A DNA stretch of 64,000 bases from Choristoneura fumiferana (taxonomy: Eukaryota; Arthropoda; Insecta; Lepidoptera; Tortricidae), in assembly GCF_025370935.1 (NCBI RefSeq), contig NC_133473.1, forward strand, positions 19,553,042 to 19,617,041. Reading direction: 5' to 3'. Numbering within the stretch: the first letter of the stretch is position 1; each line of letters opens with the position of its first letter. Both the position numbers and the translations under genes were made by a program. Under the pieces are notes generated by a model. That model was not told the origin of the DNA and made no database searches. It saw nothing but the letters and a program-made list of their open reading frames with translations. Positions 41,800 to 53,660 of this stretch are shown piece after piece.

Positions 41800-42649
41800 A
41801 ATTTGGTTTTATACGAGTCATGCTTGTTCCCTTGCATGACCAATATTATTGCTGGTCAGTATTTTTTTGATCGATACACGCTAGAAGTCGTGGTGCTGAT
41901 TTTCCGATGTTGCCGCGTCGATCGAGACCACTCAAAAACTCTGTACAGAAACCATTGTGTTTCTAATTGGACTGGCAACAATACAGCTCGAATATCCTCC
42001 AGAATATAGGCCATCGATTTACATCCCACTCTTAATCAGTTTGAGAGCCTGAATCTAATTAAACCTGGGACGGGTAACGCGAGAAGCTTTTGTGACTGCG
42101 TCGGCTGAAAGATTTTGCGGTGAATACTGAACAGGCGTACCTGGTACTATATAGTGTGATTGTTGACACCACTAACTAATTGTATCTGTCTTTGTATCTT
42201 AGAATCTTTCTAATGTAAAGAATACAAGACAATGACTCTTTATTCAAAACTAACACAAAGTGAGTAGTACAGAAAACATATAGAGATATTCCAAGGTAAG
42301 CAATAGGCGGCCGTATAGCTTCAGAGCGATCTCTTCCATATTGATGAACAGTCATTTATTTATTTATTTGTAAAAAAAATCTCTTGTGGACTTAAAGTGA
42401 AGTCCAAAACGTCGACAAGCGATAAAACTACAAGAATAAAAATGAAAATTAATAATGAAAAATAAAAAAATAAAAATATACACTACAGTTTTACGAATTA
42501 GCGAATACGAATACAAATACGAAACAGCGGCTGAATTAACATATGAGAATTGGCCAGCTATCTGCAGATACGTCGGCCTCCCGGATCTGTTCGAGGTACT
42601 CGTTTATAAACGCAACAGCCCCGTAGCGGTAGGTGGATCATTGCTCGCT
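41800..42649. other. No recognisable feature
   Basis: Nothing supported. ATTT repeats at 42356-42371. Confidence 0.5.
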
Positions 42650-42710
42650 TGCAGAGTTCTAGTTTTGTTCGTCAGAGTAAAAGATATGTCTCATGACATG
42701 GTGATGAGAT
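42650..42710 (+). mobile_element. RTE LINE fragment left of the hAT insertion
   Basis: The last bases read DMVMR, which joins to YASETWSLTVG after the hAT element when its duplicated octamer is collapsed. The 5' boundary is vague. Confidence 0.5.
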
Positions 42711-43165
42711 TAGGGTTGTAACGGAACTTCGCCTCCGCCTCCGTTACTGCGGAAGTTCCGCAAGAAATTGTATCTTCGGCTCCGCCTCCGCCTCCGCATT
42801 TTTTTGCGGAGTTATAACGGAGGTTTATTTCTCATTTCATTATCTCGGCGCGCAGCGGGAACGCGGTCGGGGTGGGGGCGGGCGTATGTCAAATAACACG
42901 ACAGGAATCAACCTGTCTCGATATATGTTTGATTGAACCGCGATCTTTTTAAGTGATTTTGTACAAAGTAATTGATTATTTAAGTCACATGCGCGATGAC
43001 GCCGAAAACAAGTGAGATTTGGCAGTTTTTTTTAATTTTAGTGATATTTGAGCTGAATAAAGCACTATACTATTTTTTCCAGATCCACTTTCACATCCGT
43101 CGCCAAACGTCAAACTCGTCGCCTCCGCATCCGCCTCCGCTAAGAACGCCTCCGTTACTACCCTC
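42711..43165 (+). mobile_element. Non-autonomous hAT element with 8 bp target duplication
   Basis: Ends TAGGGTTGTAACGGA (left) and TCCGTTACTACCCTC (right) are inverted repeats, followed inward by inverted CGCCTCCGCCTCCG-type repeats. GATGAGAT flanks both ends exactly (42703-42710 and 43166-43173). An ATG near 42996 starts MTPKTSEIWQFF, which resembles the start of a BED-type zinc finger in hAT transposases, before the frame leaves the family. At 455 bp it is deleted and non-autonomous. Confidence 0.9.
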
Positions 43166-43262
43166 GATGAGATATGCCTCTGAGACGTGGTCCTTGACTG
43201 TTGGCGTCTTGGAGAGTTACGCTCGGAGTTTCTTTGAGTGATAGAATCGGAAATATAGAAAT
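43166..43262 (+). mobile_element. RTE LINE fragment right of the hAT insertion
   Basis: YASETWSLTVGVLE then frameshifted TLGVSLSDRIGN: the RTE YGSETWSLTxG and MLGVSLRDRIRN motifs. The LINE was the target of the hAT. Confidence 0.8.
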
Positions 43263-43548
43263 TCTCCTAATAACTATAGTCACCGACACAAAGAATACAC
43301 ATAACTGTTGGGCTGAGTTTCGTTATGAGTTTCAGTTATTGTCAAACTCGTGGGGTGAGCGAGCGGACACAGCGGCCATATAGCCATTTACTTCTTGAAT
43401 GGACTTCGAGCGTGTTATTTATTCATGTAGTTATTTGCTTGTCGCTTACTATTTTGTACGGTTCCGGTTTTATACGGTTAGTAATTGTTTTATCAGTAAA
43501 AATAACCAACGAGTCGCTTTTATCAACTTCCGGTGAAAAAACTGTAAT

Positions 43549-43817
43549 GCAGGTGGTAGGACCTTGTGCAAGGTCCGCCCGGATTGCTACCACCATCTTG
43601 CTCGCTAATCCTGCCGTGAAACAGCAGTGCTTGCACTGTTGTGTTTCGGCGTGGAGAGTAAGACAGCCGGTGAAATTACTGGCACTTGAGGTATCCCATC
43701 TTAGGCCTCTAGGTTGGCAACGCATCTGCAATACCCCTGGTGTTGCAGATGTTTATGAGCGGTGGTGATCTCTTACCATCAGGAGACCCACTTGCTCGTT
43801 TGCCATCCAGTCGAATA
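43549..43817 (+). mobile_element. Hairpin-headed SINE-like repeat, copy 4
   Basis: GCAGGTGGTAGGACCTTGTG ... GCCATCCAGTCGAATAAAAA with a long A-run at 43818-43830. Full length, best A-tail. Confidence 0.85.
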
Positions 43818-43830
43818 AAAAAAAAAAAAA

Positions 43831-44919
43831 GTTTTATTATAAGCATTGAACATAGAAATTTGTATACAATAAAATATAAGAAACTAAAATTAATATAACA
43901 AGCTTTGCAAGCAGTCAAAATGGTGAATAAAACCAATAAATAATAACCTGATTACTGCTGCATGAAAACTTGGTTTTATATTATAAAAAACCATTGAAGA
44001 GCTACGATACTAAATAAAGTACTACAAACCATCAATGACCTCGAACTTATAACATCCCTTTTTTCCGCGTCGGGGTTTAAAAAAATCGTATGTAGGTACT
44101 GTATTAACTTCTTGCGTACGCTCATTTAATACTGGCAGCATAGTTCCATTTTTGAAGAATAATATTGAACGGACGCAAGGGTGCTAAACAGAAGACTTGT
44201 ATCCGAGCTGCCAACGTAGCATGTTGATTGAAAATACACATGAAAATATCATGAAGAAGTGTTTTGCTTAATTTAATAGGGCATTATTAGGATAGTGGAC
44301 CGTCCGTCCACTACAGTACTTTACATGCTGTAACGTATTTTCAACCGTTTGCTTGTCAACGAACTGGACAGCTGAAAAATTAGCACGTCTTGAAACTAAT
44401 AACTAAAAGATTAATAGCGCAACTAACTGCGCCGGTAAAATATGAACTGTGAATAATGGTAGCGAACTTCCATTATGGTAAAAGCAGTGTTTGCAATAGC
44501 AAAGTGCTGTAGTGACTTGCTGTACCTCATTTTTCTTAAACGTTCTGAGGAACGAAATGGTGTTTCAAAATCGATTTGCCCTGTATTGAAATTCATTCAT
44601 TCGTTGCTTTGCTGAGGCACAAATCATTGAAATTTAACCTTTTTACCATGCTTTTTTCCTAAGTCATGTGCAGGACAGCTAGGTCTATGCGATTAATAAC
44701 TTTCATTAATAACTTATCATCCTCTTAAATTGCTCTGCATGAATCGATACACGTCAGACACTCAACTAGAACTTAAACCATAAAAAAGTGCTTGCGTGCC
44801 TTTCGAACTTTCTAAGAGTTCATCCTCAAAGTCAAAATGAGCACACAAAAGTTCTAATTTTTTTTGCAAATAAGAGTAGAAAATAGAATGTACCAAACTT
44901 AAAAAAAAATGCTTACTTA
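43831..44919. other. No gene; short CCCCGAC repeat scrap at 44038-44078
   Basis: CTTATAACATCCCTTTTTTC CGCGTCGGGG is the 3' end of the repeat at 32640. The rest is AT-rich with nothing supported. Confidence 0.5.
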
Positions 44920-45060
44920 GGACCAGTGCACATGGACAACATCCCAACTGCAACGTAACCGAATCTGCTAACTTCCCATATAATTGCAGCCACTACGCAG
45001 TTTATGTGCAGTTGTGTCTAGGTACTGCTATAGAACAGCAGTCTATTTACATTGGCCCAT
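44920..45060. mobile_element. TIR MITE, CCAACTGCAACGTAACCG family, copy 2
   Basis: Left GGACCAGTGCACATGGAC, right GTCTATTTACATTGGCCC (inverted, imperfect). Interior CCCAACTGCAACGTAACCGA and TGCTAACT.CCCATATA match 3925-4089. Confidence 0.75.
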
Positions 45061-45904
45061 ATTTTGTGAGAAAAATCACTCGATAAAATTTTGCTCAAAT
45101 TTATCATAAAATTCAGAATATTTCACATACACAAATCAGTATAACTCGGAACCAGCTTTTTCCAACCTTTAATCCCCTCGTAATAAAAAGAGCCCATAAA
45201 AAATCCCATGCTACCCTGATAGCTCATCTCTGAGATCTCGAGCCCCGCTAATGTCTCATTGTGCGAGGCGAGACAGTATTCAAGTGGCTTTTCACATCAA
45301 AGGCAGTTTTTACTTTGAGCCACCGTGCATCTAGGAAGAGTGATATTCGCGGGAAAGCGGGTCTGATACAGGCGGCGATACAAAGGTGACGAACAAGCTA
45401 CAGAGTATTTCAATAATCGGACAAGCATACTTAAGGTTCAACGGTACGGATATTGCTTGCTTTTATACATATAATATAACGGTATTTCAAAGCAAGCAAC
45501 ACAAATTGATTGTTCAAGCGCGATTTTGCTAAGGTTCATATTAATGAAATTGAACCTTTTACGTTACCACTCCGTTGTTGTTATTGTCAATTATGGTGGT
45601 TTTAAGTAAAGGTGTAGTTTAACAAAAAATAAGATTATGTTCGTACTTAGTATTTTTATATGAAAAATAAAAGTACTTTCGCTCATATCACTTGTGCATA
45701 ATTAGCCTAATAAATAAACAATTTGGAAGGCCAGCTTTGTTGCGCTCCTTGCGATAGAGTTTTAGAGCTCACGCAGGGAATAAGTTATAATGTAGTTCCA
45801 ACTTTCTGTTTGTTAGGTTATTTGGGTCATATCTAGGGGATTTATTTATAAACAAACAAATAATATATACAATAATTAACAGAAATAAATAAAAAAGAAC
45901 TAAA
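45061..45904. other. No recognisable feature
   Basis: Includes a mixed-composition patch at 45190-45380 with no frame I recognise. Confidence 0.5.
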
Positions 45905-46407
45905 ACAGTTAGTTAAACTCAAACTCAAACTCACAACATTTATTGACAAGAAAAACACACTACATCACAACAAAAACACAGTAAAAACATAAATAGGAGA
46001 AGAGAGGAAAATAAGAGATATTGTGCTGTAGTGTGATGCCAAAAGGATAGTTTTACTCTAATCCTAAAAATCTATATTTACAAATATCACCCAAGTAGCT
46101 GCTATTGGGCAGGGTGCCCATAAGGCTGGCTGCGTTTCCTCGTTGTATGGCAATGCCAATACGTTGACCGAGGAAAGAGCCAGTCATATGGTCGCCAGTG
46201 GAACGGACAAGCTTCTTTTTTCAAACAAAATTGTAAACAGTATTTTTGCTTCGGGACCCCACGGACCAAGCGTTTCAACAGCAAAAGCCGCAAATATGAA
46301 ATTGTTTGCCAGATTCTCATATTTACGGCATTTGCTGTTTCGGCCGTTGCAGCCGCTGCACCAGCCTTCAATGATGTCTTAGCAAGATGAGACGGCGTAA
46401 TAAGCAA
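45905..46407 (-). pseudogene. Degenerate C terminus and 3' UTR of RT-linked endonuclease retroelement
   Basis: The minus strand, across frame shifts, reads FAVETLGPWGPEAKI, then FLGQRIGIAIQRGNAASL and MGTLPNSSYL. This is a clear match to FAVETAGPWG and VQRVSLAIQRGNAAGVMG of the intact frame at 2450-3397, though sequence divergence suggests a different subfamily. Downstream on the minus strand a 3' UTR reaches AATAAATGTTGTGAG and a (TTTGAG)n tail at 45914-45930. An isolated tail of the same kind is at 37005-37060. Confidence 0.75.
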
Positions 46408-48449
46408 GTTAATTTTGATGCACTGTCAGTATTCAAATTGACTTCAAATTTGGTATCTACCTATACATTCAATAAGTTAGATGACAACAAAAAGTACAGT
46501 TAGAAAACAGCTTGTATTAATTTTAACAGAAACTGTATTGACTTCAAGTATAATTTCTTTTTCCCAAAAATAAATATAAATCGAGAGCGAAACTATTCAT
46601 CGAAATGTATTTTAATTCTCATTTCTATTCTATGGCAGTCGGCTTTGAAAATAATTCTAAGCCGGGGGTTTCATGGGGAATGCTGTTAGCGGATTGGCCG
46701 TTTCTGGGATATTTTGTTTATTTTGCGTTTTTATTAAGGTCGTGAGGGGGAATTCGTGAAAAGCCCTTCTTAGAAACTTGAGCTTTTTAGGAAGTTTTTA
46801 GGTTTTATTAAAGAACACTCCTTTCGGGTTCGTGTTCCCGTACACACTGTTGTTGTAAACCGTTTAGTAGACAACCGAGGATAAGCCTTAGCAGATAAAC
46901 TTTTATTTTTACTCGACGGCGAAGATGCTCAAAAAAAGGGCTATGTTTTTGACCTATATAATATGTACTTACTTCAAGTTTAGGATATCATCAAAAGTAT
47001 AAATAGTTTTAATTTAATTATACAGAATTATATTTATAAATAAATCGTATGCATATGCGTGTTACTGTTTTCCTTTGTAACTAAAAGAAAGAAAGAAGAC
47101 ATTTATTCACTAATACGGAATACACACAAACACAATAAAATTTTCACAATTACTTACACACAAATAAACAATATATATATATTTAAACCAAAGGTTTAAC
47201 CAATTTATTTTGATAAATTATATGTCATTTGACTAATAGCACTAGTTTCACTAAGCAAACGCTGGATTTACACAAATGGCTTTAATTTGTAAAAAAAAAA
47301 AAAGCAAATTTTATGTGCTTTGATTAGAGCTGATCGAGTACATATGGGTAAAAAAAACTAAAACTTTTTAATTTTCCTGATTTTTTATATTTGGTGTGCT
47401 TATATTTTCTTTCCCTTGACTGGTACGGAAACTTCGGTGCACGAGTGTATCTGGCACTATTTCGGTTTCTTTTTAAATAATGTTAGCAAACCACTTTTGA
47501 ATAATCCACAGTTGAATGGAGCCGTGCCCAAGTTGGCAAAAGCTCCCATGACCATAACTTCACTTAGTTAATAGAATCCCATTAAAAATAAATATTCCAT
47601 CCAGTCATCGGATCCAATCTTGCCAATATTGTCGCTCTCCACCCGAGAATCGAACCTGTAAGTAATCTTTCAATTACAAATTCAAGTTCCAATTCATTCC
47701 AATTAACTTTTACATTGATCTGGGAAATAGGAGTCTCAAAAGTCTTTTTTTATTCAACCGGCAATTTAATGAAAATATCGAGTGGCTTCGGTTCAGTTTT
47801 TACTTTGAACTCCTGTGGTGTCGAAATCATGAATTTGGAATGATTTTTATGCGAGTTAGGTATTTGGATTCTTGACTTATTTGGGTACTTGTCGATGGGA
47901 TGAAATAAAATAATTATTTATTATGGCGGGAAAACATTCTTGTAAATAGTAAAGTTTTGTTTGAAATAATGATGACGCTTAACTAGAACGACTTGTGAAA
48001 GTTATATCAAAATTATATTTTACAAAAAAAAAAACCTTTAATTACGTTGTTAACAGCTCAGTTTTTGATATTCAAATCCAAGAATTTCTTAAGCTCTTGT
48101 GGAACATATTGTTTGGAAAATAACAAATATTAAACTGTTCAACACATAATAAGAAGGGAACCGTTTCAACTAGTTTTAATCTTCGCGGAGTATTTTTTTT
48201 TTCCAACAGCAAGTACGTTCACAACGGTAGCCGCTCCCCGAATTGCCTCAGGGCGTGTTGCTCGGCTGCGCCTACGCAGAAGCAACGCGAAGAGTTGTAT
48301 TACTGCGTCGGTGCTGTTGGAATATCCGAATGTGTGTGCGTGCATGCGTGCGTGCTTACGTGTTTCTGTGTTGTGTGTGTCTGTGTGTCTGTGGTGCATG
48401 TGTAGTATGATGTGGATGAATGCGGAGCGGTATGGGTATAGAAGTTCTA
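46408..48449. other. Long stretch without supported genes
   Basis: Contains a GAAAGAAAGAAAG run at 47087 next to GACATTTATTCAC, possibly a minus-strand retroelement tail, an A-run at 47292-47304, and a GT-rich low-complexity stretch at 48330-48405. Nothing else supported. Confidence 0.5.
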
Positions 48450-48662
48450 TCCTACTAATATTATAAATGCGAAAGTTTGTAAGTCTGTTTGTTTGTTATT
48501 GCATTACGTCTAAACCGCTGAACCAATTTAGATGACATTGGATATACAGATAATTTGAGTCCCGGGGAAGGACATAGGATTGTTTTTATTCCGGGAAATT
48601 GCATAGTTCGCGCGGGATAGCGATACAAGTACGCGGACGGAGTCGCGCGTAACAGGTAGTTA
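48450..48662 (+). mobile_element. Lep1-like Helitron, near full length
   Basis: TCCTACTAATATTATAAATG, AACCGCTGAACCAATTTAGA, GTCCCGGGGAAGGACATAGG, CGCGGGATAGCGATAC, then the hairpin ACGCGGACGGAGTCGCGCG and AACAGGTAGT (CTAG altered to GTAG). Confidence 0.85.
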
Positions 48663-49044
48663 CCAATATTGTCAAGAGGTTCCCATTAAGAAAAATGATT
48701 TTCTCATTAGTGTAACAGTCCGGGTCGCACTTGTTCGTTCTTATATTTTTTATTACTTATATAAACGAATAGTGGTAAATGAAGTTTATATGACAAACTC
48801 TAAACTCGTAACGCAAAACGTTTCATTCGTTATACTTCACTCCAGCCTGTCCAATTACGAAGTAGCAGTTCTCGACATCAAAAGATATTCAAGTCTCACT
48901 CGCATAGATTAAAAGTTAATCCAATTGCAAACTGAGCTTAAAAAGCTCGTTTTTACCGCTCGTGAGTTTTTTTAACTTCTACATTTAAAACTTGTGGAAA
49001 TTAAATTCAGAGATGACACAAAGACATTTTTCAAATGTAATAAA

Positions 49045-49352
49045 AGCTTCATCATCATCATCATCCCAGCCTATATACGTCCTACTGCAGGGCACAGGCC
49101 TCCCCTCAGAATGAGAGGGCTTGGGCACTAGTTCTCACGCGGGCCCAGTGCAGATTGGGAACTTCACACACACCATTGAATTGCTTCGCAGGTTTGTGCA
49201 GATTTCCTCACGATGTTTTCTTTCACCGTAAAATTTGAAATGTAATTATCCGCACATGAATTTCAAAAAACTCAGAGGTGCGAGCCGAGGTTTGAACCCA
49301 CGATCCTCTGCTTGAGAGACCATAGGTCAAACCACTCGGCCACCACGGCTTC
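49045..49352 (-). mobile_element. tRNA-derived SINE, family 1, best copy
   Basis: Read from 49352: AAGCCGTGGTGGCCGAGTGG (A box), CTCTCAAGCAGAGGATCGTG, GGTTCAAACCTCGGCTCG (B box), the body, and TCTGAGGGGAGGCCTGTGCC, finishing with GATGATGATGATGA. The 3' end resembles RTE LINE tails, suggesting RTE-driven mobilisation. Confidence 0.9.
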
Positions 49353-49724
49353 CGCCAAAAAAAATAGCTTAACGCAATCATAAAACTGAGGATCAAGTTT
49401 TAGTTTAAAGTGTACCTAGAGGTATGTTAAATCAGCATCATCTGCGTTTTACTTTTTTTGAAAAATAAAAGGCCCTTTAGCTACATTAATTTTTAGTACA
49501 CATACTAAAGTTGTATACAAATCTCTAGGCTGGGCTCATAAACCGTTCATGTTGAAGTTGTTGAATAAAGTTTTTTTTTTGCTTTTTTCTATCTCAGTCG
49601 AAAATTATATAAGTAGCTCCTTTCAATTAGCTAGAAAACAAAAAAAAAAACTGAAAAAAAATATTTTATATACTTACTCGATTGGTTTATTGTTTGTAGG
49701 TATCTGCTTATATACGTTCATCAT
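49353..49724. other. No recognisable feature
   Basis: AT-rich; nothing supported. Confidence 0.5.
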
Positions 49725-49935
49725 CTAATCATCTTGGTCTATGTTCGTCCCACTGCAGGGCATAGACCTCATCTCAAATGAAAAGGCTTAGGAAGAAGTT
49801 CTCAGACGGGCTCTTTAAAACAAAGTAAAGCTCATGTTAAACTTCAAATTTAAGTAAGCACATAAATTTCGAAAAGCTCTGGAGCATGTTCCTCTACTTG
49901 AGATAGGTCAAACCACTAGGCTTCCACGGTTTATA
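49725..49935 (-). mobile_element. tRNA-derived SINE, family 1, diverged copy
   Basis: TTCGTCCCACTGCAGGGCAT, CACATAAATTTCGAAAAGCT and AGATAGGTCAAACCACTAGG match the family complement; the B box is degraded. Confidence 0.7.
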
Positions 49936-49939
49936 TTTA

Positions 49940-50122
49940 CTTCATCATCATCATCACGTCACCCGAAAGACGTCCACAGCTGGACATAGGCCTCCCCTAA
50001 GGCTCTCCACTCAGACCTGCCTTTTTTCTTTCCGCATCCACCGGGATCCCGCGATCTTTACCAGGTTGTCGTTCCATCTTGTGGAAGGCCTACCGACAGC
50101 TCGTCTCCCGGTTCGGTCCGGT
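49940..50122 (-). mobile_element. RTE LINE 3' end, minus strand
   Basis: TTCATCATCATCATCACGTC, AAGACGTCCACAGCTGGACA, GATCCCGCGATCTTTACCAG, AGGCCTACCGACAGCTCGTC: subfamily of the 16445 copy. Confidence 0.8.
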
Positions 50123-51225
50123 TTTATATTTACGTAAGTTAAACTTTTACAAATATCTACTTTACGCTATGTGATATTCTTCCGAACATTATTGATAGCT
50201 TTTACCTACCAGCTTCCGATCCAATAGTGTTCAACACGCAACATTACTCTCCTGACACACTACATCCCTCAACAAATAACCAGCAGCTCTATTTCCCCGC
50301 CAACATACAAAAACAACAATCAATCTATCAATATCGGAATTCCTGAATCCCATCTGAGTGGAAGTCAAAAATTCACAAGTCTTCTAAAAGATTACGGCCC
50401 ACTGGCATTGTTTGCCGCAAGTAATATGTCAACGTCACCATTACTCATTGTGATACCTCGAATCACAGCAATCCGAGAGATAAACATTTACTTAGGGCTC
50501 ACTATTTTAATGTTATATCATATTTGACAGGACATATCAGTTACAAATTTCAGACCTTTACTCCAGATGTTTTTAAACCAAGTAATAACTTTTCTGTCCA
50601 AGGAATCATCCCTGCACCTGTCCCGGCTACAATATGCACAGGTACAATAAAAAAAATGGTGTCTAATCGAAGGTACTTCACATTTTTTCAGATTTTTTTT
50701 CTTTTGTTAATTTAAAAGTATTTCGTGACTAGCTAATCCGCCACTCCTTGGAATAAAGTTTTTACAATACTTAATTATTATTCTTAGATAAACGTGGTTC
50801 AAAGCCCCTATTTACACAGCACAAACTTGTAGAAATAATCTTTTCCTAACTACATAAAGATTTACACGTGAGGTTCTGATTGTTATAAAAATATTGCATG
50901 ATGATAAGAGAGTGAAGTTGTTAACCCGTATATTTCAGTAGGTCGTTGGGCTAGTTTTATTAAATACCCTTGTACCTTAGTCTCTGAAGTTTTATAATCA
51001 AAAATTGTAAACTGCCTCAAAACTCAGTCATTTAAGTAAATGGGTCATCATGCATAGATTTCATTGTCGTATATGTGACATAATAATATTTCGTTTAAAT
51101 CTGTGACCCTTCACTAAGGAGTGCCCTTACTTACTCACACTTCAAATATGTGAAACATCCCATCTTTGTTTGAACACGTTTCATTTCAAGCAATGCACTG
51201 TTATTGAAACATTATGCAAATATTA
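50123..51225. other. No recognisable feature
   Basis: Includes a mixed-composition part (50200-50480) with an open but unrecognised 60-odd codon frame; not called. Confidence 0.5.
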
Positions 51226-51422
51226 GAAATCATCGTCACCATCATACCAGCCGTAAAATTATCCACTGTTGCACATAGACCTCCGTTGGAAGCAGCCTGC
51301 ATTCATCGTGAACCCGCGGCTTTAACCAGGGCATCCTTCTATCTTGTCTACGCTGCGCTTTCCGATTCGCGGTCCCCACTCGAAAAACTTTTCGGCCCTA
51401 TCGGCCATCTGTTCTCCGTGTA
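51226..51422 (-). mobile_element. RTE LINE (HmRTE-like) 3' end, minus strand
   Basis: ATCGTCACCATCATACCAGC, CGTGAACCCGCGGCTTTAAC, GTCTACGCTGCGCTTTCCGA, CGGCCCTATCGGCCATCTGT; older than the 41522 copy. Confidence 0.75.
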
Positions 51423-51934
51423 TGCACTTCAAGTTATAACTTGCATGAAGCTTCCACTATACATAATTTTCCCAACTCTGGCTTACATTAACGTATATTA
51501 ACTGTCAAAATAGCGGCACTCAGTCCTAACACAAGCTGGCTTAGTTCTAAGACTTAAAAATTCTCTTCCCGTAAATTCAATTACAGCTCGCAAGATCCTT
51601 AGAGGGATCTCAAAACAAAGGAAAGGATTACACATAGAACAAGGGGATGAAGAGATACTGGCGCTCCCGCTCGTCTTTTAATTAGAGAGAACCTAATTAT
51701 TTCACTGTACAGGAATCTGACAGAAAGTGTGATTATTTTCCATGTGTGATAACGATACATTGGAAAGGGCTTTTCGATATTGAGGTAATTTCTTAGGAAT
51801 TTCATTTGAGGAAAGATAATGAATTGTCTAAAATTACTTAATACCTGTTTTGTTGACAAACTATAAAACAGTCTTGTTTACCACAAGCAAAATCTCTCTC
51901 CAAGCAGATGTGGTTAGCAATATTGTTAACATGC
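51423..51934. other. No recognisable feature
   Basis: Nothing supported. Confidence 0.5.
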
Positions 51935-52372
51935 GCTAACCGAAAATACAAACTGAAACATGTAGGTATGTACAGAAAAACCAAAAAAAGAGACCAGCGT
52001 TGGGAATCGAACCAGGTCCTCAGCATTCCGTGCTGCGTGTTACACCTCTACACTACCACTGAACAGGAGTACAGACACAAATATCTTCTATGCATCATAT
52101 ATTATCTCAGCTTATTTGTTTTCTTATTTAGTCACTTAAGCAGCGACACTAGCGACATCTATGTTGTAGCCTTCATCGAGAAACTTTCAACACTCCATTG
52201 GAACTAACCACTCACCCGAACAAGAGATGTCGCTATTAAGCAATCAAATTAAGATTGTATCGTAAAAATCTATATCGATATCTATTTTTCACTTTGTGTT
52301 TTTGATATGGATTTTACGGGATGACCGTAAAAGTAACAAAATTTGGTGTTGAAATAAAAAAAAAACAAAAAT
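51935..52372 (-). mobile_element. Composite tRNA-like repeat, copy 2
   Basis: Reverse copy of 9862-10310. From right to left: CCAAATTTTGTTACTTTTAC, AATCTTAATTTGATTGCTTA, GAGTGGTTAGTTCCAATGGA, ATAGATGTCGCTAGTGTCGC, TGCTTAAGTGACTAAATAAG, the tRNA-like segment (51987-52078, T arm TGGTTCGATTCCCA), and CATGTTTCAGTTTGTATTTT. The tRNA-like acceptor pairing is poorer here than in copy 1. Confidence 0.8.
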
Positions 52373-52569
52373 TACTTAAAATCAATGCAAGTCAAATAAA
52401 AGTTCGAAATATTTAATCACCGTAAACATCCCTTATTGAATATCCCTTTTACTAAGTAACTAATTTTCCTTTAATTAATTTACCAATATTTTAAATGCGT
52501 ATCTTTTTTAGTATCTTTATCTATCTATTTCTGTTACCTCTTTATGCTTACACTGGTAAAAATAAAATA

Positions 52570-52692
52570 CAACATTTGGTATGTTGACAGTTTGAGAGCT
52601 TGGAAAGAACACAATGTAGCCAAAAAATTAGGATTCTCGCGGGATAGCAATACACAATTCTTCGCAAACAGAGTTGCAGGCAACTGCTAATG
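52570..52692 (+). mobile_element. Lep1-like Helitron, diverged 3' part
   Basis: TTCTCGCGGGATAGCAATAC, TTCGCAAACAGAGTTGCAGG and CAACTGCTAAT recall the 3' half of 48450-48662. Confidence 0.5.
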
Positions 52693-53371
52693 TGTAAAAA
52701 AAACTTATCGCAGTGAAAGTACCCATATAAATTCAATGTTTTTATTTTTTTTACATTTTACGTAATACTGTGATTGACCCCTATCCCACCTGTCGAAAAG
52801 TGCAGAAGAGGTCAAGTGAGCTACATTAGTTAAAACAGCTTAATACACAGACTACCCTCGAAGAGCCCTGGTTGTATCTATCTGAAAATACAGACGACGG
52901 TAGCGAAGTCCATTCAAAGCAGTTCGCATTATGAAAGATGAAACACCTTTGTGCAGACTAATAGAACACTAACTACATAAGATCAAAACAAGTATCGAGT
53001 TACTTCTTCCATTTTCAAAAGAAGCTTATATCTGTCTTTACAATTTCAACGCTCAAATACGATCATTAGCGGCTTGAAGGCCAGCTTATTAAAGAAACAC
53101 CTCGCAAAAATAATTAGGGACCTTATCAAAGGGCCGCACCTAGATGTCATACAGTCTTGAGTCTAGGTTTCCAACTACCCACTTTAAGGTGTAAAAGCGA
53201 ATCGGAACGTTTGAAGTTTCAGAGGGGAGTTTTGAGTCTCGCCAGACGCACAGAGTGACACTTCAAACTTCAAAGAGTACGATTACGGCGCATGTTCGTA
53301 AAGGGAGTAGCTTGTGACGCAGTCTTAAGAAATTAGATCTGTTAGAATTTTTAATTTTTAATAATATTAAT
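52693..53371. other. No recognisable feature
   Basis: No supported feature. Confidence 0.5.
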
Positions 53372-53660
53372 GTGTACTAGCCTTTACTCGCAGCGCACGC
53401 AAAAACAATTAGACCTTACAATTTAATTTAAATTCCGGGATTCCGCAAAATATCCCGTGGGAATTTACAAAAAGTACAAAGTGAATTTTACTAACTTTGC
53501 ATAAAAAATATTTAATCTCAACGGTTGAAATTTTGTGATTTTATCCCGATTCAATGGGAATTTTGATATAAAAAGTAGTTTGTGCGTTCTTTCAGACTTT
53601 CAGCTACCTATCTCCATTCCAAATTTCGTCATATGGATGTCCTGAGATTTGCATATAATA
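53372..53660 (-). mobile_element. Lep1-like Helitron, diverged minus copy
   Basis: GTACTAGCCTTTACTCGCAG at the left (CTAG end), ATCCCGTGGGAATTTACAAA, TTTTATCCCGATTCAATGGG and AAAAAGTAGTTTGTGCGTTC are the complement of the family body. Confidence 0.6.

Noticed and set aside
43325..43768. 147-codon plus-strand frame
   Set aside because: The second half is the hairpin-headed repeat read in a frame that is open in several copies; no evidence it is translated.
48330..48405. CRISPR-like or structured repeat
   Set aside because: It is GT-rich low complexity (TGTGTG and GTGCGTGC runs) without repeat-spacer organisation; a eukaryotic microsatellite.
50160..50340. Possible exon reading LPASDPIVFNTQHYSPDT
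   Set aside because: Only about 67 codons, no splice or homology support, and no recognisable motif.
53200..53290. Inverted repeat around TTTGAAGTTT / AAACTTCAAA
   Set aside because: Pairing is limited to about 12 bases with no convincing ends or flanking duplication.
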